The notes: a model not told the origin generated them from the sequence alone. A stretch of DNA of 34,144 nt from QHWK01 sp035315685 (GCA_035315685.1 DATFXR010000637.1:1-34144); one strand, 5' to 3'. Shown: positions 13,580-23,118, counted from the stretch's first letter. A program made the numbers and translations.

Positions 13580-16312
13580 TCAATCGAACTTGTATGCGAA
13601 GTCGCCGTCGGCGACCGCCAACCGCACGCCGTTCAGCGGCAGCCCCTCCATCGTCCGCGTCAGGAACTCGCGGCTGATCGCGGGCAGCACGGTGTTGGTG
13701 AGGATGGCGTCGATCATGCGGCCGCCGCTTTCCACCTCGGTGCAGCGGCTGACGATCAATTTCACCGCATCTTCCTCGTAATTGAACGGGATCTTGTGAT
13801 GTTCGGTCACCCGTTTGGCGATGCGTCCCAGCTGCAGACGTACGATGTTCGAGAGCATCACGTCGCTCAGCGGGTAGTACGGAATCGTGACCAGACGGCC
13901 GAGGAGCGCCGCCGGGAACTTGTCCAGAAGCGGTTTGCGGAGTGCTTTCGCAATGCCTTCGGCATCCGGCATCAGCTCCGGGTCCTTGCACATCCCCATG
14001 ATCAGGTCCGTCCCGACGTTCGACGTCAGCAGGATGATCGTGTTACGGAAGTCGATGCGCCTGCCTTCCCCATCCTCCATCCAACCCTTGTCGAAGACCT
14101 GGAAGAACAGCTCGTGGACGTCGGAATGCGCCTTCTCGACTTCGTCCAGCAGCACGACGCTGTACGGCCGGCGCCGCACCGCCTCGGTGAGCACGCCCCC
14201 CTCTCCATAACCGACGTATCCAGGCGGCGACCCTTTGAGCGTCGAGACCGTGTGCGCCTCCTGGAACTCGCTCATGTTGATCGTGATCACGTTCTGCTCG
14301 CCGCCGTAGAGCGCCTCGGCGAGCGTCAGCGCCGTCTCCGTCTTGCCGACGCCGGATGGACCGCACAGCATGAACACGCCGATTGGTTTGTTCGGGTTGT
14401 CGAGCTTCGCGCGCGAGGTCTGAATGCGCTTCGCGATCATGTCGAGCGCATGCCGCTGTCCGATCACGCGCTGATTGAGCGTCTCGGCGAGCTTCAGCAC
14501 GGTTTCGATCTCGTTCTTCACCATCCGGCCGACGGGCACGCCGGTCCAGTCCTGGACCACCGACCCGACCGCGTGCTCGTCGACGGTCGGCAGGATCAGC
14601 GGCGACTCGCCCTGCAGCGCGGTCAGCTTCGTCTGCAGATCGGCGAGCTCGGTGAGCAGCCTCGCGCGCTCGTCCGGCGACACTTTCTCGAGTGGCGGCG
14701 CGGCAACCGGCGCGGCCTGCACCCTGGCCGCCTGCTCGAGCTTGCTCCCGGTGCCCTCGACCGGCTCGCTGCCCTGCCGCAGCAGGGCGCGGATGGCGAG
14801 CACTTTCTCCACCAGCTCGCGCTCGGCGTTCCATCGTGCTTCGAGCTCTTCGCGTGTCTTCTCGTTCACCGCCAGCTTCTCTTCGACGGCTTTCCGCCGA
14901 TCGGCGGCGTTGATCCCGACCGCCTCTTCGCGGGCGATGATCTCCATCTCGGTATTCAGCGCTTCGATCGTGCGGCGGCAATCCTCCAGCTCCGGCGGAA
15001 CGCCGTGCTGGCTGATCGCCACGCGCGCGCACGCCGTGTCGAGCAGGCTGACCGCCTTGTCCGGCAGCTGGCGCGCCGGGATGTAGCGGTGCGACAGTCG
15101 CACCGCCGCCTCGAGCGCTTCGTCGAGCACCTGGACGCGGTGGTGCTTCTCCAGCACCGACGCAACGCCGCGCACCATCAGGATCGCCTTCTCCTCGCTC
15201 GGCTCCTCGACCTTCACCACCTGGAAGCGGCGGGTGAGCGCGGGATCCTTCTCGATGTGCTTCTTGTATTCGGCCCACGTCGTCGCCGCGATCGTGCGCA
15301 GCGTGCCGCGCGCGAGCGCCGGTTTGAGCAGGTTGGCCGCGTCGCCGGTGCCGGCTGCGCCGCCGGCGCCGATCAGCGTGTGCGCCTCGTCGATGAACAT
15401 GATGATCGGCCTCGGCGACGCCTGCACCTCGTCGATCACCTGCCGCAGGCGGTTCTCGAACTCGCCCTTCATGCTCGCGCCCGCCTGCAGCAGGCCGATG
15501 TCGAGCGTGTAGAGGGACACGTCCTTCAGCGGCGGCGGCACATCGCCACTTGCCAGCCGGATCGCGAACCCCTCGACCACGGCCGTCTTGCCAACGCCGG
15601 CTTCGCCGGTGAGGATCGGATTGTTCTGCCGTCGCCGCATCAGGATATCCACCAGCTGGCGGATCTCTTCGTCGCGGCCGCTCACCGGATCGATCTCGCC
15701 TTTCGCGGCGCGCTCGGTGAGGTTGGTCGCGAAGCGCTTGAGCGCCTCCTGCTTGCCCATCTGCGCCGGCGCCATCGCGTCGCTCGCCTCGCCCGGCGCG
15801 GCCATCGACGAGCCGTCGGTGGCGCCGAGCCGATCCTCCGGAGAGCCGCTCACGATCTTCGCGAAGTCGTCGGTGAGGGTATCGGGCTTGATCTTCTCGA
15901 ACTGCTTCGAGATCGCCATCAGCGCGTTGCGCAGCGACGGCGTCTTCAGCATGCCGACGACGAGATGCCCGGTGCGGACGCGCGGCTCGCCGAACATCAG
16001 CGTGGCGTAGACCCAGCCCCGCTCGACCGCGTTCTCGACGTGCGCCGACAGATCCGAGATCGACGTCGCGCCGCGCGGCAGCCGATCGAGCGCGTCGGTC
16101 ACGTCCTTGGCGAGCCGCGACGGATCGAGCTCGAAATGTCGGACGATGCGATGGAGGTCGGTGTCCTGCGTCTGCAGAATCTGCTGGATCCAGTGGACCA
16201 GCTCCACGTACGGGTTGCCGCGCAGCTTGCAGAAAACCGTGGCGCCCTCAATCGCCTTGTAGGCGAGGCTGTTGAGTTTGCCGAACAACGACGAACGACT
16301 GATTTCACTCAT
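13580..16312 (-). CDS. clpV: ClpV (TssH), AAA+ ATPase that recycles the T6SS sheath
   Basis: Predicted 910 residues, normal for ClpV. It unfolds contracted TssB/TssC sheath so that subunits can be reused. The N-domain (1-about 155) is followed by the first AAA+ module with Walker A GEAGVGKT (236-243) and Walker B IIMFIDEAH, a charged coiled-coil middle region (about 440-570), and the second module with Walker A GPSGVGKT (651-658), Walker B VVLLDEVEKAH and the pore loop GSPPGYVGYGEGG. The ClpV subfamily is supported by position and by the N-terminus (LFGKLNSLAYKAIEGA). ATG 16312 overlaps the tssG stop (ATGA). It is the last gene before the terminator. Confidence 0.98.
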   Translation of the reverse strand: MSEISRSSLFGKLNSLAYKAIEGATVFCKLRGNPYVELVHWIQQILQTQDTDLHRIVRHFELDPSRLAKDVTDALDRLPRGATSISDLSAHVENAVERGWVYATLMFGEPRVRTGHLVVGMLKTPSLRNALMAISKQFEKIKPDTLTDDFAKIVSGSPEDRLGATDGSSMAAPGEASDAMAPAQMGKQEALKRFATNLTERAAKGEIDPVSGRDEEIRQLVDILMRRRQNNPILTGEAGVGKTAVVEGFAIRLASGDVPPPLKDVSLYTLDIGLLQAGASMKGEFENRLRQVIDEVQASPRPIIMFIDEAHTLIGAGGAAGTGDAANLLKPALARGTLRTIAATTWAEYKKHIEKDPALTRRFQVVKVEEPSEEKAILMVRGVASVLEKHHRVQVLDEALEAAVRLSHRYIPARQLPDKAVSLLDTACARVAISQHGVPPELEDCRRTIEALNTEMEIIAREEAVGINAADRRKAVEEKLAVNEKTREELEARWNAERELVEKVLAIRALLRQGSEPVEGTGSKLEQAARVQAAPVAAPPLEKVSPDERARLLTELADLQTKLTALQGESPLILPTVDEHAVGSVVQDWTGVPVGRMVKNEIETVLKLAETLNQRVIGQRHALDMIAKRIQTSRAKLDNPNKPIGVFMLCGPSGVGKTETALTLAEALYGGEQNVITINMSEFQEAHTVSTLKGSPPGYVGYGEGGVLTEAVRRRPYSVVLLDEVEKAHSDVHELFFQVFDKGWMEDGEGRRIDFRNTIILLTSNVGTDLIMGMCKDPELMPDAEGIAKALRKPLLDKFPAALLGRLVTIPYYPLSDVMLSNIVRLQLGRIAKRVTEHHKIPFNYEEDAVKLIVSRCTEVESGGRMIDAILTNTVLPAISREFLTRTMEGLPLNGVRLAVADGDFAYKFD

Positions 16313-17349
16313 GCGGCGCGTGCTCCGGTTGGGGACGAATGTTTCGGATCGAGGTGCAGGTCGTCAGCGGCCGTCGTCTTGCGCCGCCGGCCCAGCCAGG
16401 TGGTCCAGCCGAGACGTGTCCGTCCGCCGAGGGACAGCTTCGGAACTTCCTCCTGCTTCAGGAGCATCCGCACATCCCAGTCGAGCTCGTAGCACAGATA
16501 GAGGCGTAACCAGTCGACGAGCTTTCTGAGCGGCATCCCGCCCGGCAGGAAGCTTTCGTACTGCGCGAGCGTCAGCGGTCCGAGATGGATCCGGAACTTG
16601 TGCTGGCGATCCCAGACGCGGCCGCCAAGCACCGCGCCGGCGCCGAGCGGAGCGCGATCCGTCTTCAAGAACGTCCGCTCGCCATCGCCCAGGCGGAGCC
16701 AGTGGCCGACGAACTGCTCGATGCGCACCGGCACGCGGAAGAAGTGCTCGAGGATCTGCGTGAGCCCCTCGGCGTTGCGGACGTGGCGGATGAGTGCGCC
16801 GACGTGAAACAGCTTCGCGAGATCCGGCACCGCGTCGCGGTTGCGATAGGACTGCGGTGCGATGCCGAGGAACGTACCGATGTAGGCCGTGAACCGATCG
16901 TCGCGCGGTCGATCGCGGCTGACCGCCGGCTGCGCCTGCGCCCAGGCGCGATAGAACAGCGCGAGAAACCGATGATGAAAGATGTCGAGGAAGCGGCTGA
17001 AGGTCGGATCGCCGGCGTGCTGCAGCCGCTCACGCGCATACTCCGTGAGATGAATCGGCAGCGGTCCGTTCGGTCCGAACAGGCCGAACAGCCGCACCTG
17101 CAGCCGCGGCGGCCGATCGCCCCGCGTCTCGAAGGACGCCAGCGGCGACGGCGCAAACGACAGATCGGGATCCTGGCCGAGACGCACCGGCTCGTCGATC
17201 GGCCGGAGCGCGCGACCCCAGCGCGGCTTCTCCTCGTAGAGGCACTCGAGGCGCCGCAGCGTCTGGTAGAAATCGTAGCGGTACGGCGCCGCGGCGAGCT
17301 CTGCGAAGAAGGTCAGAGCGTCGGTCTGGCGCCCTGCTGCATCGCCCAT
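16309..17349 (-). CDS. tssG: TssG, T6SS baseplate protein
   Basis: Predicted 346 residues. TssG forms the baseplate wedge with TssF and TssE. Family features: YDFYQTLRRLECLYEEKPRW and GRALRPIDEPVRLGQDPDLS near the N-terminus, LPIHLTEYARER, FLDIFHHRFLALFYRAWAQA, and VPVRIEQFVGHWLRL in the C-terminal half, ending in a basic, less conserved tail. ATG 17349 has GGAG eight bases upstream and lies 37 bases inside tssF, which is a common arrangement for this pair. The frame remains open far upstream within tssF, but that portion is not protein-like. Confidence 0.96.
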   Translation of the reverse strand: MGDAAGRQTDALTFFAELAAAPYRYDFYQTLRRLECLYEEKPRWGRALRPIDEPVRLGQDPDLSFAPSPLASFETRGDRPPRLQVRLFGLFGPNGPLPIHLTEYARERLQHAGDPTFSRFLDIFHHRFLALFYRAWAQAQPAVSRDRPRDDRFTAYIGTFLGIAPQSYRNRDAVPDLAKLFHVGALIRHVRNAEGLTQILEHFFRVPVRIEQFVGHWLRLGDGERTFLKTDRAPLGAGAVLGGRVWDRQHKFRIHLGPLTLAQYESFLPGGMPLRKLVDWLRLYLCYELDWDVRMLLKQEEVPKLSLGGRTRLGWTTWLGRRRKTTAADDLHLDPKHSSPTGARAA

Positions 17350-19187
17350 CGGCTGATCTCCCCGCGCGCGTCCGACCGCAGCACGGTTTCGGTAAACGAA
17401 TTGATCGACACGTGACGCGCGAAATAGCGATCGAGCACCGCGCCGAGCAAGAACGCGCTGGCGCCCTCGAACGCGAGCTCGTCGACGTTCAGATTGATCT
17501 CGAGGCCGCGCCCGAACGCCAGCGGTCCCGGCTCGCGCAGCCGGCGGACGATGCGCGCGATGCGCACGGACCGGATCCCTTCGATCTGCCGCCGCGCGTT
17601 CACGTCGGCGCTCGCGGCATAGAGCTCGAGCAGATCGCGCAGCGCGGCCGCCCCTTCCTCCGGCGACGACTGGGTGAGCGACAGATAGTTGAGCGACAGA
17701 TGGCTGATCGCACGCCAGCTCAGCGCACCGTCGGCCAGCGGCGCGTAGGGGCTGCTCGGCCCGCTCACCACGCGAATCTGCTTCACCGGCGCCGCCATGT
17801 CGAGCGTCAGATCGCCGGCGGCGATGCCCACCGGCATCTGCAGGACGAGATCGCGATTGGTGCAGAGCGTCTCGATCGACAGCTGCCGCAGATCGCCGCT
17901 GAACGGCGCCTGCGCGGCGTCGACGAGGGAGAGAAAGACTTCGGTGCCGATGTAGCTGGTGCGCACGCCGCGGCGCCTCGACGCGGCGGAGACGAGCCGC
18001 GGCTCGCGCCGCGTCGTGAAGTACGCCGACTGCAGACCGACTTCGTCGGCGCTGTAGGCGGCGTAGAACGGCAGGAACGCCTGCTCGCTGTCGGTGCCGA
18101 TGCCGTGCCCGACGACATCGGTCACCTGGTAGACCTCGAAGTCGAGCGGCCGCGTCCGATCGGGCACCACGTGATACTCGTGCGCGTTGTCGGTCACCTG
18201 GATCCGGTCGGCCCGCTTGTGAAACAGGTTGACCGCCGGCGTGCAGAACAGCGCGAGGTTCGACGCGTCGACGACCGCTTCCAGCGTCGCGTCGCCGCGG
18301 CCGAACAGCACGATCAGCTCGACGTGATCCGCGTCGACCCGCCGCAGCGCGCGCGACAGACCGGCCAGCTCGAAGAACCGGAACCGCTGTGGGAACGAGA
18401 AGTATTCCTGCAGCAGGCGATAGCCCTGGAACGATCGCAGCGTCACCGGCAGCAGCGCCTCCGCGTCGGTGAAGCCGATCGGCCTGATCGACGACGCGGG
18501 CAGGAACTCCGCGCGCGGGTTCGGACTCTTCGACGGCCACACGATGGTGCCGAGTCGGGTCGCCAGGCACAGTTCGTACAGCTTGTTGGCGACGTCGTCG
18601 CGTCCGGACAGGTAGAAGCACAGGCGGTCGATCGCCGGCTGCGCGAACTTCATGCCCGTCGTCTTCAGCCGGATGCGCAGGCCGCCGCGGATGCTCTTCG
18701 CCACCGGCAGCGAGTTCAGCGGCAGATCGGGCGCAAACGAAAAATAGTTCGCCGACACGATCTCGACCGGCCACAGCGTCACGTCGTGGGCAGTCCGGAA
18801 TTCGCACGCGGTCGCATCGTCGGGACCCTGGAGTCCCGAGAGCGTCGTGCCGCGCGGCACCCTCGGACCGGCGCCCAGGTTCGGATCGTTCACGTCGGGG
18901 TTGAGCTGCGCGATGAGCATCGGCGGCGTCGGCGCCAGGTAATGCGGGTAGATGATCTCGAGCAGCGCCTGTGTGAACCGCGGGAACTCCGCGTCGATCT
19001 TCAGCTGCACGCGTGCGGCGAGAAACGCTACGCCTTCGAGCAGCCGCTCGACGTACGGATCGGACACTTCGAGGCCGTGCATCCCGAGGCGCGCCGCGAT
19101 CTTCGGGAACTGCTGCGCGAACTCCGCGCCGGTCTCGCGCAGATGCTGCAGCTCCAGGTTGTAGTACTGGAGGAGGCGCGGATCCAT
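17313..19187 (-). CDS. tssF: TssF, T6SS baseplate protein
   Basis: Predicted 624 residues. TssF is the large baseplate wedge subunit, two copies per wedge with one TssG. The N-terminus MDPRLLQYYNLELQHLRETG and the following EFAQQFPKIAARLGM are characteristic, as are YVERLLEGVAFLAARVQLKI, IIYPHYLAPTPPM and the C-terminal ALDRYFARHVSINSFTETVL-type ending. ATG 19187 is chosen because the family starts at MDP and this ATG overlaps the tssE stop (TGATG); a GTG one codon upstream (19190) is an alternative. Located between tssE and tssG in the standard order. Confidence 0.97.
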   Translation of the reverse strand: MDPRLLQYYNLELQHLRETGAEFAQQFPKIAARLGMHGLEVSDPYVERLLEGVAFLAARVQLKIDAEFPRFTQALLEIIYPHYLAPTPPMLIAQLNPDVNDPNLGAGPRVPRGTTLSGLQGPDDATACEFRTAHDVTLWPVEIVSANYFSFAPDLPLNSLPVAKSIRGGLRIRLKTTGMKFAQPAIDRLCFYLSGRDDVANKLYELCLATRLGTIVWPSKSPNPRAEFLPASSIRPIGFTDAEALLPVTLRSFQGYRLLQEYFSFPQRFRFFELAGLSRALRRVDADHVELIVLFGRGDATLEAVVDASNLALFCTPAVNLFHKRADRIQVTDNAHEYHVVPDRTRPLDFEVYQVTDVVGHGIGTDSEQAFLPFYAAYSADEVGLQSAYFTTRREPRLVSAASRRRGVRTSYIGTEVFLSLVDAAQAPFSGDLRQLSIETLCTNRDLVLQMPVGIAAGDLTLDMAAPVKQIRVVSGPSSPYAPLADGALSWRAISHLSLNYLSLTQSSPEEGAAALRDLLELYAASADVNARRQIEGIRSVRIARIVRRLREPGPLAFGRGLEINLNVDELAFEGASAFLLGAVLDRYFARHVSINSFTETVLRSDARGEISRWAMQQGARPTL

Positions 19188-19708
19188 CACGCGACCCGCG
19201 GCGAGACCAGATCCGTGATCTGAACCTTACCGGTTTCGAGGTCGAAGTCGGTGCGAACGAGGAACTCGAGCGGGATCGGCTGGGCCCACAGCTGGCCGTG
19301 AATCTCGACCGCCACGACGTTGTGATGATCGAGGTCGTCGCCTTCCATCAACGTCCGCACCTCGAGCGTTGCCGGCAGGATGCGCGGCTCGTAGGTGAGG
19401 ATGGCATCGCGGATGGCGCGCGCCAGGTCGGTGATGTCCATCGAGGAGGCGGTGTTCCCCGACAGGGCCGGCATCCCGAAATTCAGCACCGACTTGCGGA
19501 CCAGCGGCGCCCGGGCGAGCGGGTTGACCGCCTCGAGCTGCGTCGCGTTGAACAGCCAGGCGAGATCGCGCAGCACCGACTCGCGGAGCCGGCGCTTCGA
19601 CAGCACACGCGCCTCGCGCGGCTCCACTTTCTTGTCGGGTTCGTCATCGGTGAGGCGATCGAGGAGCGCCGGCTGCAGCCGCTCCTGAGGCGCGGTCGTA
19701 TCAGCCAT
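19187..19708 (-). CDS. tssE: TssE, gp25-like T6SS baseplate protein
   Basis: Predicted 173 residues, usual size for TssE, the homologue of phage T4 gp25 that starts sheath assembly at the baseplate. The gp25-like part includes SKRRLRESVLRDLAWLFNAT, SVLNFGMPALSG, IRDAILTYEPRI and the C-terminal PIPLEFLVRTDFDLETGKVQ. The short N-terminus holds the RLQPALLDRLTDDEP segment typical of TssE. ATG 19708 lies within the end of tagJ (8-base overlap, ATGGCTGA), so translation is coupled. Confidence 0.95.
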   Translation of the reverse strand: MADTTAPQERLQPALLDRLTDDEPDKKVEPREARVLSKRRLRESVLRDLAWLFNATQLEAVNPLARAPLVRKSVLNFGMPALSGNTASSMDITDLARAIRDAILTYEPRILPATLEVRTLMEGDDLDHHNVVAVEIHGQLWAQPIPLEFLVRTDFDLETGKVQITDLVSPRVA

Positions 19709-20540
19709 GTTCCTCGCCGGACGGCGCGCCCTCACCGTCGTCGGCCGGAGTGAGCACGATCGATCGGACGTCCATCAGCGGGATTTCTTCGCCGTCGGTG
19801 GCGAGGATCCGCTGGCCGAGGCCACGGAAGGTGTCAGGCGCGATCTCCTCCCACACCGTCTTGCGCGCGAGCACGATCAGGCCGTCGGCGGACGACTCCG
19901 AGCCGGGATACCGGGTCGGAATCAACGCGACCGATTCGCCGCCGTTCTCGAACTGGAGGTGCGCCGGCATCCAGACCATGTCGCGCAGATCCTCCGGCTT
20001 CTCGATGTCGACCTTCAGCAGCCGTGAGAACGGCACCCAGTAGTAGCGGCCGTTGATCACCGCTTCGAGCACCGGGCCGATGCGCGAGTCGGCGTCGGCG
20101 ATCCACGAGAACGGCCGGTCGTCGATCGCTCCGGCCGTCGCCGGGGCCTCCTCGAACGCGCGCGCGCGGAGCTGCTGCGAGCGCTCGGGCTCGCCCTGCC
20201 CCGCGACGAGCAGCGACTCGATCAGCAGCGCGAGCCACTGATCGGGCTGCCCGAAGATCATCGGCGACTTGCGGCCGGCGAAGACGTCGGTGCGAATCGC
20301 CTCGCACCGGACCGCGTCCTCGTAGGTCTGCTTCATCGCGAGCGCCGACTTGTCGAGATCGGCGGCGACGCCCAACTGATTGAGCGCGCGATCCCACTTG
20401 CCGGCGACGCACAGCAACTGGAACAGGAAGACTCGCAGCTTGGGATCGTCGGGCCTGGCGCGCACCTGCTCCTGAAGGTGAGCGAGTGCGGCGCCAGGAT
20501 CGCCGCTCTTCAGACTGGATTCGGCGGCATCTGCCAGCAT
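19701..20540 (-). CDS. tagJ: TagJ (ImpE-family) T6SS accessory protein
   Basis: Predicted 279 residues. ImpE/TagJ proteins accompany some T6SS lineages; in Pseudomonas HSI-I, TagJ binds the TssB N-terminal helix and is thought to aid ClpV-dependent sheath handling. The N-terminal third is a helical TPR-like region (SLKSGDPGAALAHLQEQVRA, ARPDDPKLRVFLFQLLCVAG, KWDRALNQL), then the ImpE core with FSWIADADSRIGPVLEAVIN and YYWVPFSRL, and LIPTRYPGSE. ATG 20540 follows hcp by nine bases, with GAGG upstream. Family call is firm; function is from relatives. Confidence 0.93.
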   Translation of the reverse strand: MLADAAESSLKSGDPGAALAHLQEQVRARPDDPKLRVFLFQLLCVAGKWDRALNQLGVAADLDKSALAMKQTYEDAVRCEAIRTDVFAGRKSPMIFGQPDQWLALLIESLLVAGQGEPERSQQLRARAFEEAPATAGAIDDRPFSWIADADSRIGPVLEAVINGRYYWVPFSRLLKVDIEKPEDLRDMVWMPAHLQFENGGESVALIPTRYPGSESSADGLIVLARKTVWEEIAPDTFRGLGQRILATDGEEIPLMDVRSIVLTPADDGEGAPSGEEHG

Positions 20541-20549
20541 CGGTCGGCC

Positions 20550-21077
20550 TCAGCTTCCCTCGCCCCACGTATCCTCGAAGGTCGTGGCGCCCTGCGGCAT
20601 GCCGTCGCCGCCCTGCGGCGTGTACTCGACGGCAATCTTGTTGAACGAGAAGCTGACCCGCTCGAGGAGCGTGGAGCTGCCGCTGTCGTCGCCCGCCTCG
20701 ACGTCGAGCGACATGACGCGGCCGTCCTGGATGGTGATCTTGAAGTACTCGACCTTCGACGTGCCGGTCTTGCGCAGCGTGAGGATCCCTTCCTTGATCA
20801 CCTCGTTGGTCCGGAGCGCGCTCATCAACGCCGTGGACGCCTTGTCGACCTTCTTGACGATCCGCAGCTCGCGCATGGTGGCCTTGCCGGTGGCGGTGCC
20901 GCCGCCAATCGACGCCTTGCCCTGCATGCCCCACGACCAGCTCAGGACCTCGATCTCGCCCTTGTGCTTGTCGTCCTGCGCTTCGCCGCTGATCTGGCCG
21001 TGCTTGGCGCCTTTGACCTTGAAGAACATGTCGCCGGCGCCAGGCGTTTTCGACGAGTTGGTCGTTCCGGGTGCCAC
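20550..21077 (-). CDS. hcp: Hcp tube protein (second, divergent copy)
   Basis: Predicted 175 residues. Hcp hexamers stack into the expelled tube. The core is visible: MFFKVKGAKHGQISGEAQDD, EIEVLSWSWGMQG, LRIVKKVDKASTALMSALRT, EGILTLRKTG, YFKITIQDGRVMSLDVE, VSFSFNKIAVEYTPQ. It has an N-terminal extension of about 16 residues before the core. The start is GTG 21077 with AGAGG upstream; the ATG at residue 17 would give a standard Hcp beginning. It is clearly diverged from the neighbouring Hcp (21098-21577), from which it starts 20 bases away. The two may form different tubes or one may carry particular cargo (inference). Confidence 0.95.
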   Translation of the reverse strand: MAPGTTNSSKTPGAGDMFFKVKGAKHGQISGEAQDDKHKGEIEVLSWSWGMQGKASIGGGTATGKATMRELRIVKKVDKASTALMSALRTNEVIKEGILTLRKTGTSKVEYFKITIQDGRVMSLDVEAGDDSGSSTLLERVSFSFNKIAVEYTPQGGDGMPQGATTFEDTWGEGS

Positions 21078-21097
21078 GTCAGTCGTCCTCTAGCTGG

Positions 21098-21577
21098 TTA
21101 CGCTTCCTTCTGCGCCTTCAGGTCGTACTTGAAGTGGATGCCCGCGTCGAGCGATCCGTCGGCCTTCTGCGGCTTGTACTCGACGGCGACCTTCGCGAAC
21201 GCGAGGCTGACGTTCTCGGTCGCGCCGTCCCCGCCGCCGCCGCCGTGCGTGACGCTCGTGATGATGACGTCGTTGATCTTGATCACGAGGAATTCCTGCT
21301 GCCCCTTGCCGGCCTTGCGGACCGTGATCGTCCCGTCCTTGAGGTGCACACCAGTCGCGCAGGCCTGCATCAGCACCGGCGACGCCTTGTCGACCTTGTG
21401 CGTGAACGACAGGTCGTGGAAGTTCGCCTTGCCCTCACCGCCGCCGCTGCCAAATGCCATCGAGCCCTGGTTGGCCACGCCCCAGGAATACGACAGCACT
21501 TCGATTTCGTCCTTGTGCTTGTCGTCGAGTGACTCACCCTTGATGTCGCCCAGCTTCGCAAAAGTGTCGTACGCCAT
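21098..21577 (-). CDS. hcp: Hcp tube protein (first copy)
   Basis: Predicted 159 residues, standard Hcp length. Core sequence: YDTFAKLGDIKGESLDDKHK, EIEVLSYSWGVANQGSM, FTHKVDKASPVLMQACATG, DGTITVRKAG, FLVIKINDVIITSV and VSLAFAKVAVEYKPQ. A glycine run (HGGGGGDGA) sits in a loop. ATG 21577 has a very strong Shine-Dalgarno (GAGGAGGAG), consistent with the high output expected for the tube subunit. It lies 12 bases after tssC in the usual tssB-tssC-hcp order. Confidence 0.97.
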   Translation of the reverse strand: MAYDTFAKLGDIKGESLDDKHKDEIEVLSYSWGVANQGSMAFGSGGGEGKANFHDLSFTHKVDKASPVLMQACATGVHLKDGTITVRKAGKGQQEFLVIKINDVIITSVTHGGGGGDGATENVSLAFAKVAVEYKPQKADGSLDAGIHFKYDLKAQKEA

Positions 21578-21589
21578 GACTCCTCCTCG

Positions 21590-23086
21590 TTAACTACCCT
21601 TGGCTGACGGCAGCTTCGACACCAGTCGAAGCGACACGGTCAACCCTTCCAACTGGTAGTGGGGGCGAAGGAAGAATTTCGAGGTGTAGTACCCCGGATT
21701 GCCTTCCACCTCCTCCACCTGCACTTCGGCGGCTGCGAGCGGCTTCTGCGCCTTGGTCGACTCGGACGAATGCGCCGGATCGCCGTCGACGTAGTTCATG
21801 ATCCACTTCTGCAGCCACACCTGCATGTCGTCGCGTTCCTTGAAGGACCCGATCTTGTCCCGCACGATGCACTTCAAGTAGTGCGCGAACCGGCAACATG
21901 CAAACAGATACGGAAGCCGAGCCGACAGGTTTGCGTTCGCGGTGGCATCCGGATCGTCGTATTCCGCCGGCTTCTGCAGCGACTGCGCGCCGATGAAGGC
22001 GGCGAAATCCGAGTTCTTGCGGTGCACCAGTGGCATGAACCCGTTCTTGGCCAGCTCCGCTTCGCGCCGGTCGCTGATTGCGATCTCCGTCGGACACTTC
22101 ATATCAACGCCGCCGTCATCGGTAGGGAACGTGTGGGTCGGCAGGCCCTCGACCGCACCGCCCGACTCGATGCCGCGGATGCGCGAGCACCAGCCGTACA
22201 ACTTGAACGAGCGGTTGATGTTGGTGGCCATCGCGTAGGCCGCGTTGGCCCAGGTGTAGCGGCTGTGATCGGCGGCGCCGGTGTCCTCTTCGAAGTCGAA
22301 CTCCTCGACCGGATTGGTCTTCGCGCCGTACGGAAGCCGTGACAGATAGCGCGGCATCGCGAGACCGAGGTAGCGTGAGTCTTCCGACTCGCGCAGCGAC
22401 CGCCAGCCGGCGTACTCGGGCGTCGTAAAGATTTTCGTCAGATCGCGCGGATTGGCCAGCTCCTGCCAGCTCTCCATCTGCATCACCGTCGGCGAGGCGC
22501 CGGTGATGAACGGAGTGTGCGCGGCGGCGGCGACCTTCGACATCTCGCCGAGCAGCTCGACGTCGGGCGGCGTCTGATCGAAGTAGTAGTCGCCGACCAG
22601 GCAGCCGAACGGCTCGCCGCCGAACTGCCCGTACTCCGCCTCGTAGACCTTCTTGAAGATCGGGCTCTGGTCCCAGGCGGTGCCCTTGTAGCGCTTCAAG
22701 GTCTTGCTCAGATCCGTCTTGTTGATGTTCATGAAGCGGATCTTCAGCATCTCGTCGGTCTCGGTGTTGTTGACGAGATAGCTGAGGCCGCGCCACGCCC
22801 CTTCGAGCTTCTGGAAGTCGGGGTGGTGCAGGATCAAGTTGATCTGCTCGGTCAACTTCTTGTCGAGCTGGGCGATCATCGCCTCGATCGACTTGACCAC
22901 GTCGGTGCCAATCAGCTTGGTCTGGGAGAGCGCCTGTTCGGCGAGCGTGCGCACGGCGCGCTCGACGGCCTCCTTGGCCTCGTCGGTCTTCGGTTTGAAC
23001 TCTTTCCGCAGCAGCGAATCGAACTCGGTGACTTCGACTACTGCGCCCTGCGCCGCAACGTCCTGCTCGGATTTCGGGTCAGCCAT
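21590..23086 (-). CDS. tssC: TssC, large T6SS sheath subunit
   Basis: Predicted 498 residues, typical for TssC (VipB). With TssB it forms the contractile sheath. Family features: LEGAWRGLSYLVNNTETDEM, IRFMNINKTDLSKTLKRY, GEPFGCLVGDYYFDQTP, TPFITGASP, SEDSRYLGLAMPRYLSRLPY, EFDFEE, WANAAYAMATNINRSFKLYG, CPTEIAISDRREAELAKNGF, ARLPYLFACCRFAHYLKCIV and the C-terminal YYTSKFFLRPHYQLEGLTVS. ATG 23086 has GGAG upstream. It lies 32 bases after tssB. Confidence 0.98.
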   Translation of the reverse strand: MADPKSEQDVAAQGAVVEVTEFDSLLRKEFKPKTDEAKEAVERAVRTLAEQALSQTKLIGTDVVKSIEAMIAQLDKKLTEQINLILHHPDFQKLEGAWRGLSYLVNNTETDEMLKIRFMNINKTDLSKTLKRYKGTAWDQSPIFKKVYEAEYGQFGGEPFGCLVGDYYFDQTPPDVELLGEMSKVAAAAHTPFITGASPTVMQMESWQELANPRDLTKIFTTPEYAGWRSLRESEDSRYLGLAMPRYLSRLPYGAKTNPVEEFDFEEDTGAADHSRYTWANAAYAMATNINRSFKLYGWCSRIRGIESGGAVEGLPTHTFPTDDGGVDMKCPTEIAISDRREAELAKNGFMPLVHRKNSDFAAFIGAQSLQKPAEYDDPDATANANLSARLPYLFACCRFAHYLKCIVRDKIGSFKERDDMQVWLQKWIMNYVDGDPAHSSESTKAQKPLAAAEVQVEEVEGNPGYYTSKFFLRPHYQLEGLTVSLRLVSKLPSAKGS

Positions 23087-23118
23087 TTCTGTTCTCCGCT
23101 CGAAGGTTCACGCGGGCG

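Noticed and set aside
13796..16492. Plus-strand open frame of 898 codons antisense to clpV
   Set aside because: Mirror of ClpV codon structure; translation rich in R, H, D and L without recognisable motifs.
17350..18807. Upstream continuation of the tssG frame into tssF
   Set aside because: Out-of-frame tssF; TssG family sequence begins at ATG 17349 with a good ribosome site.
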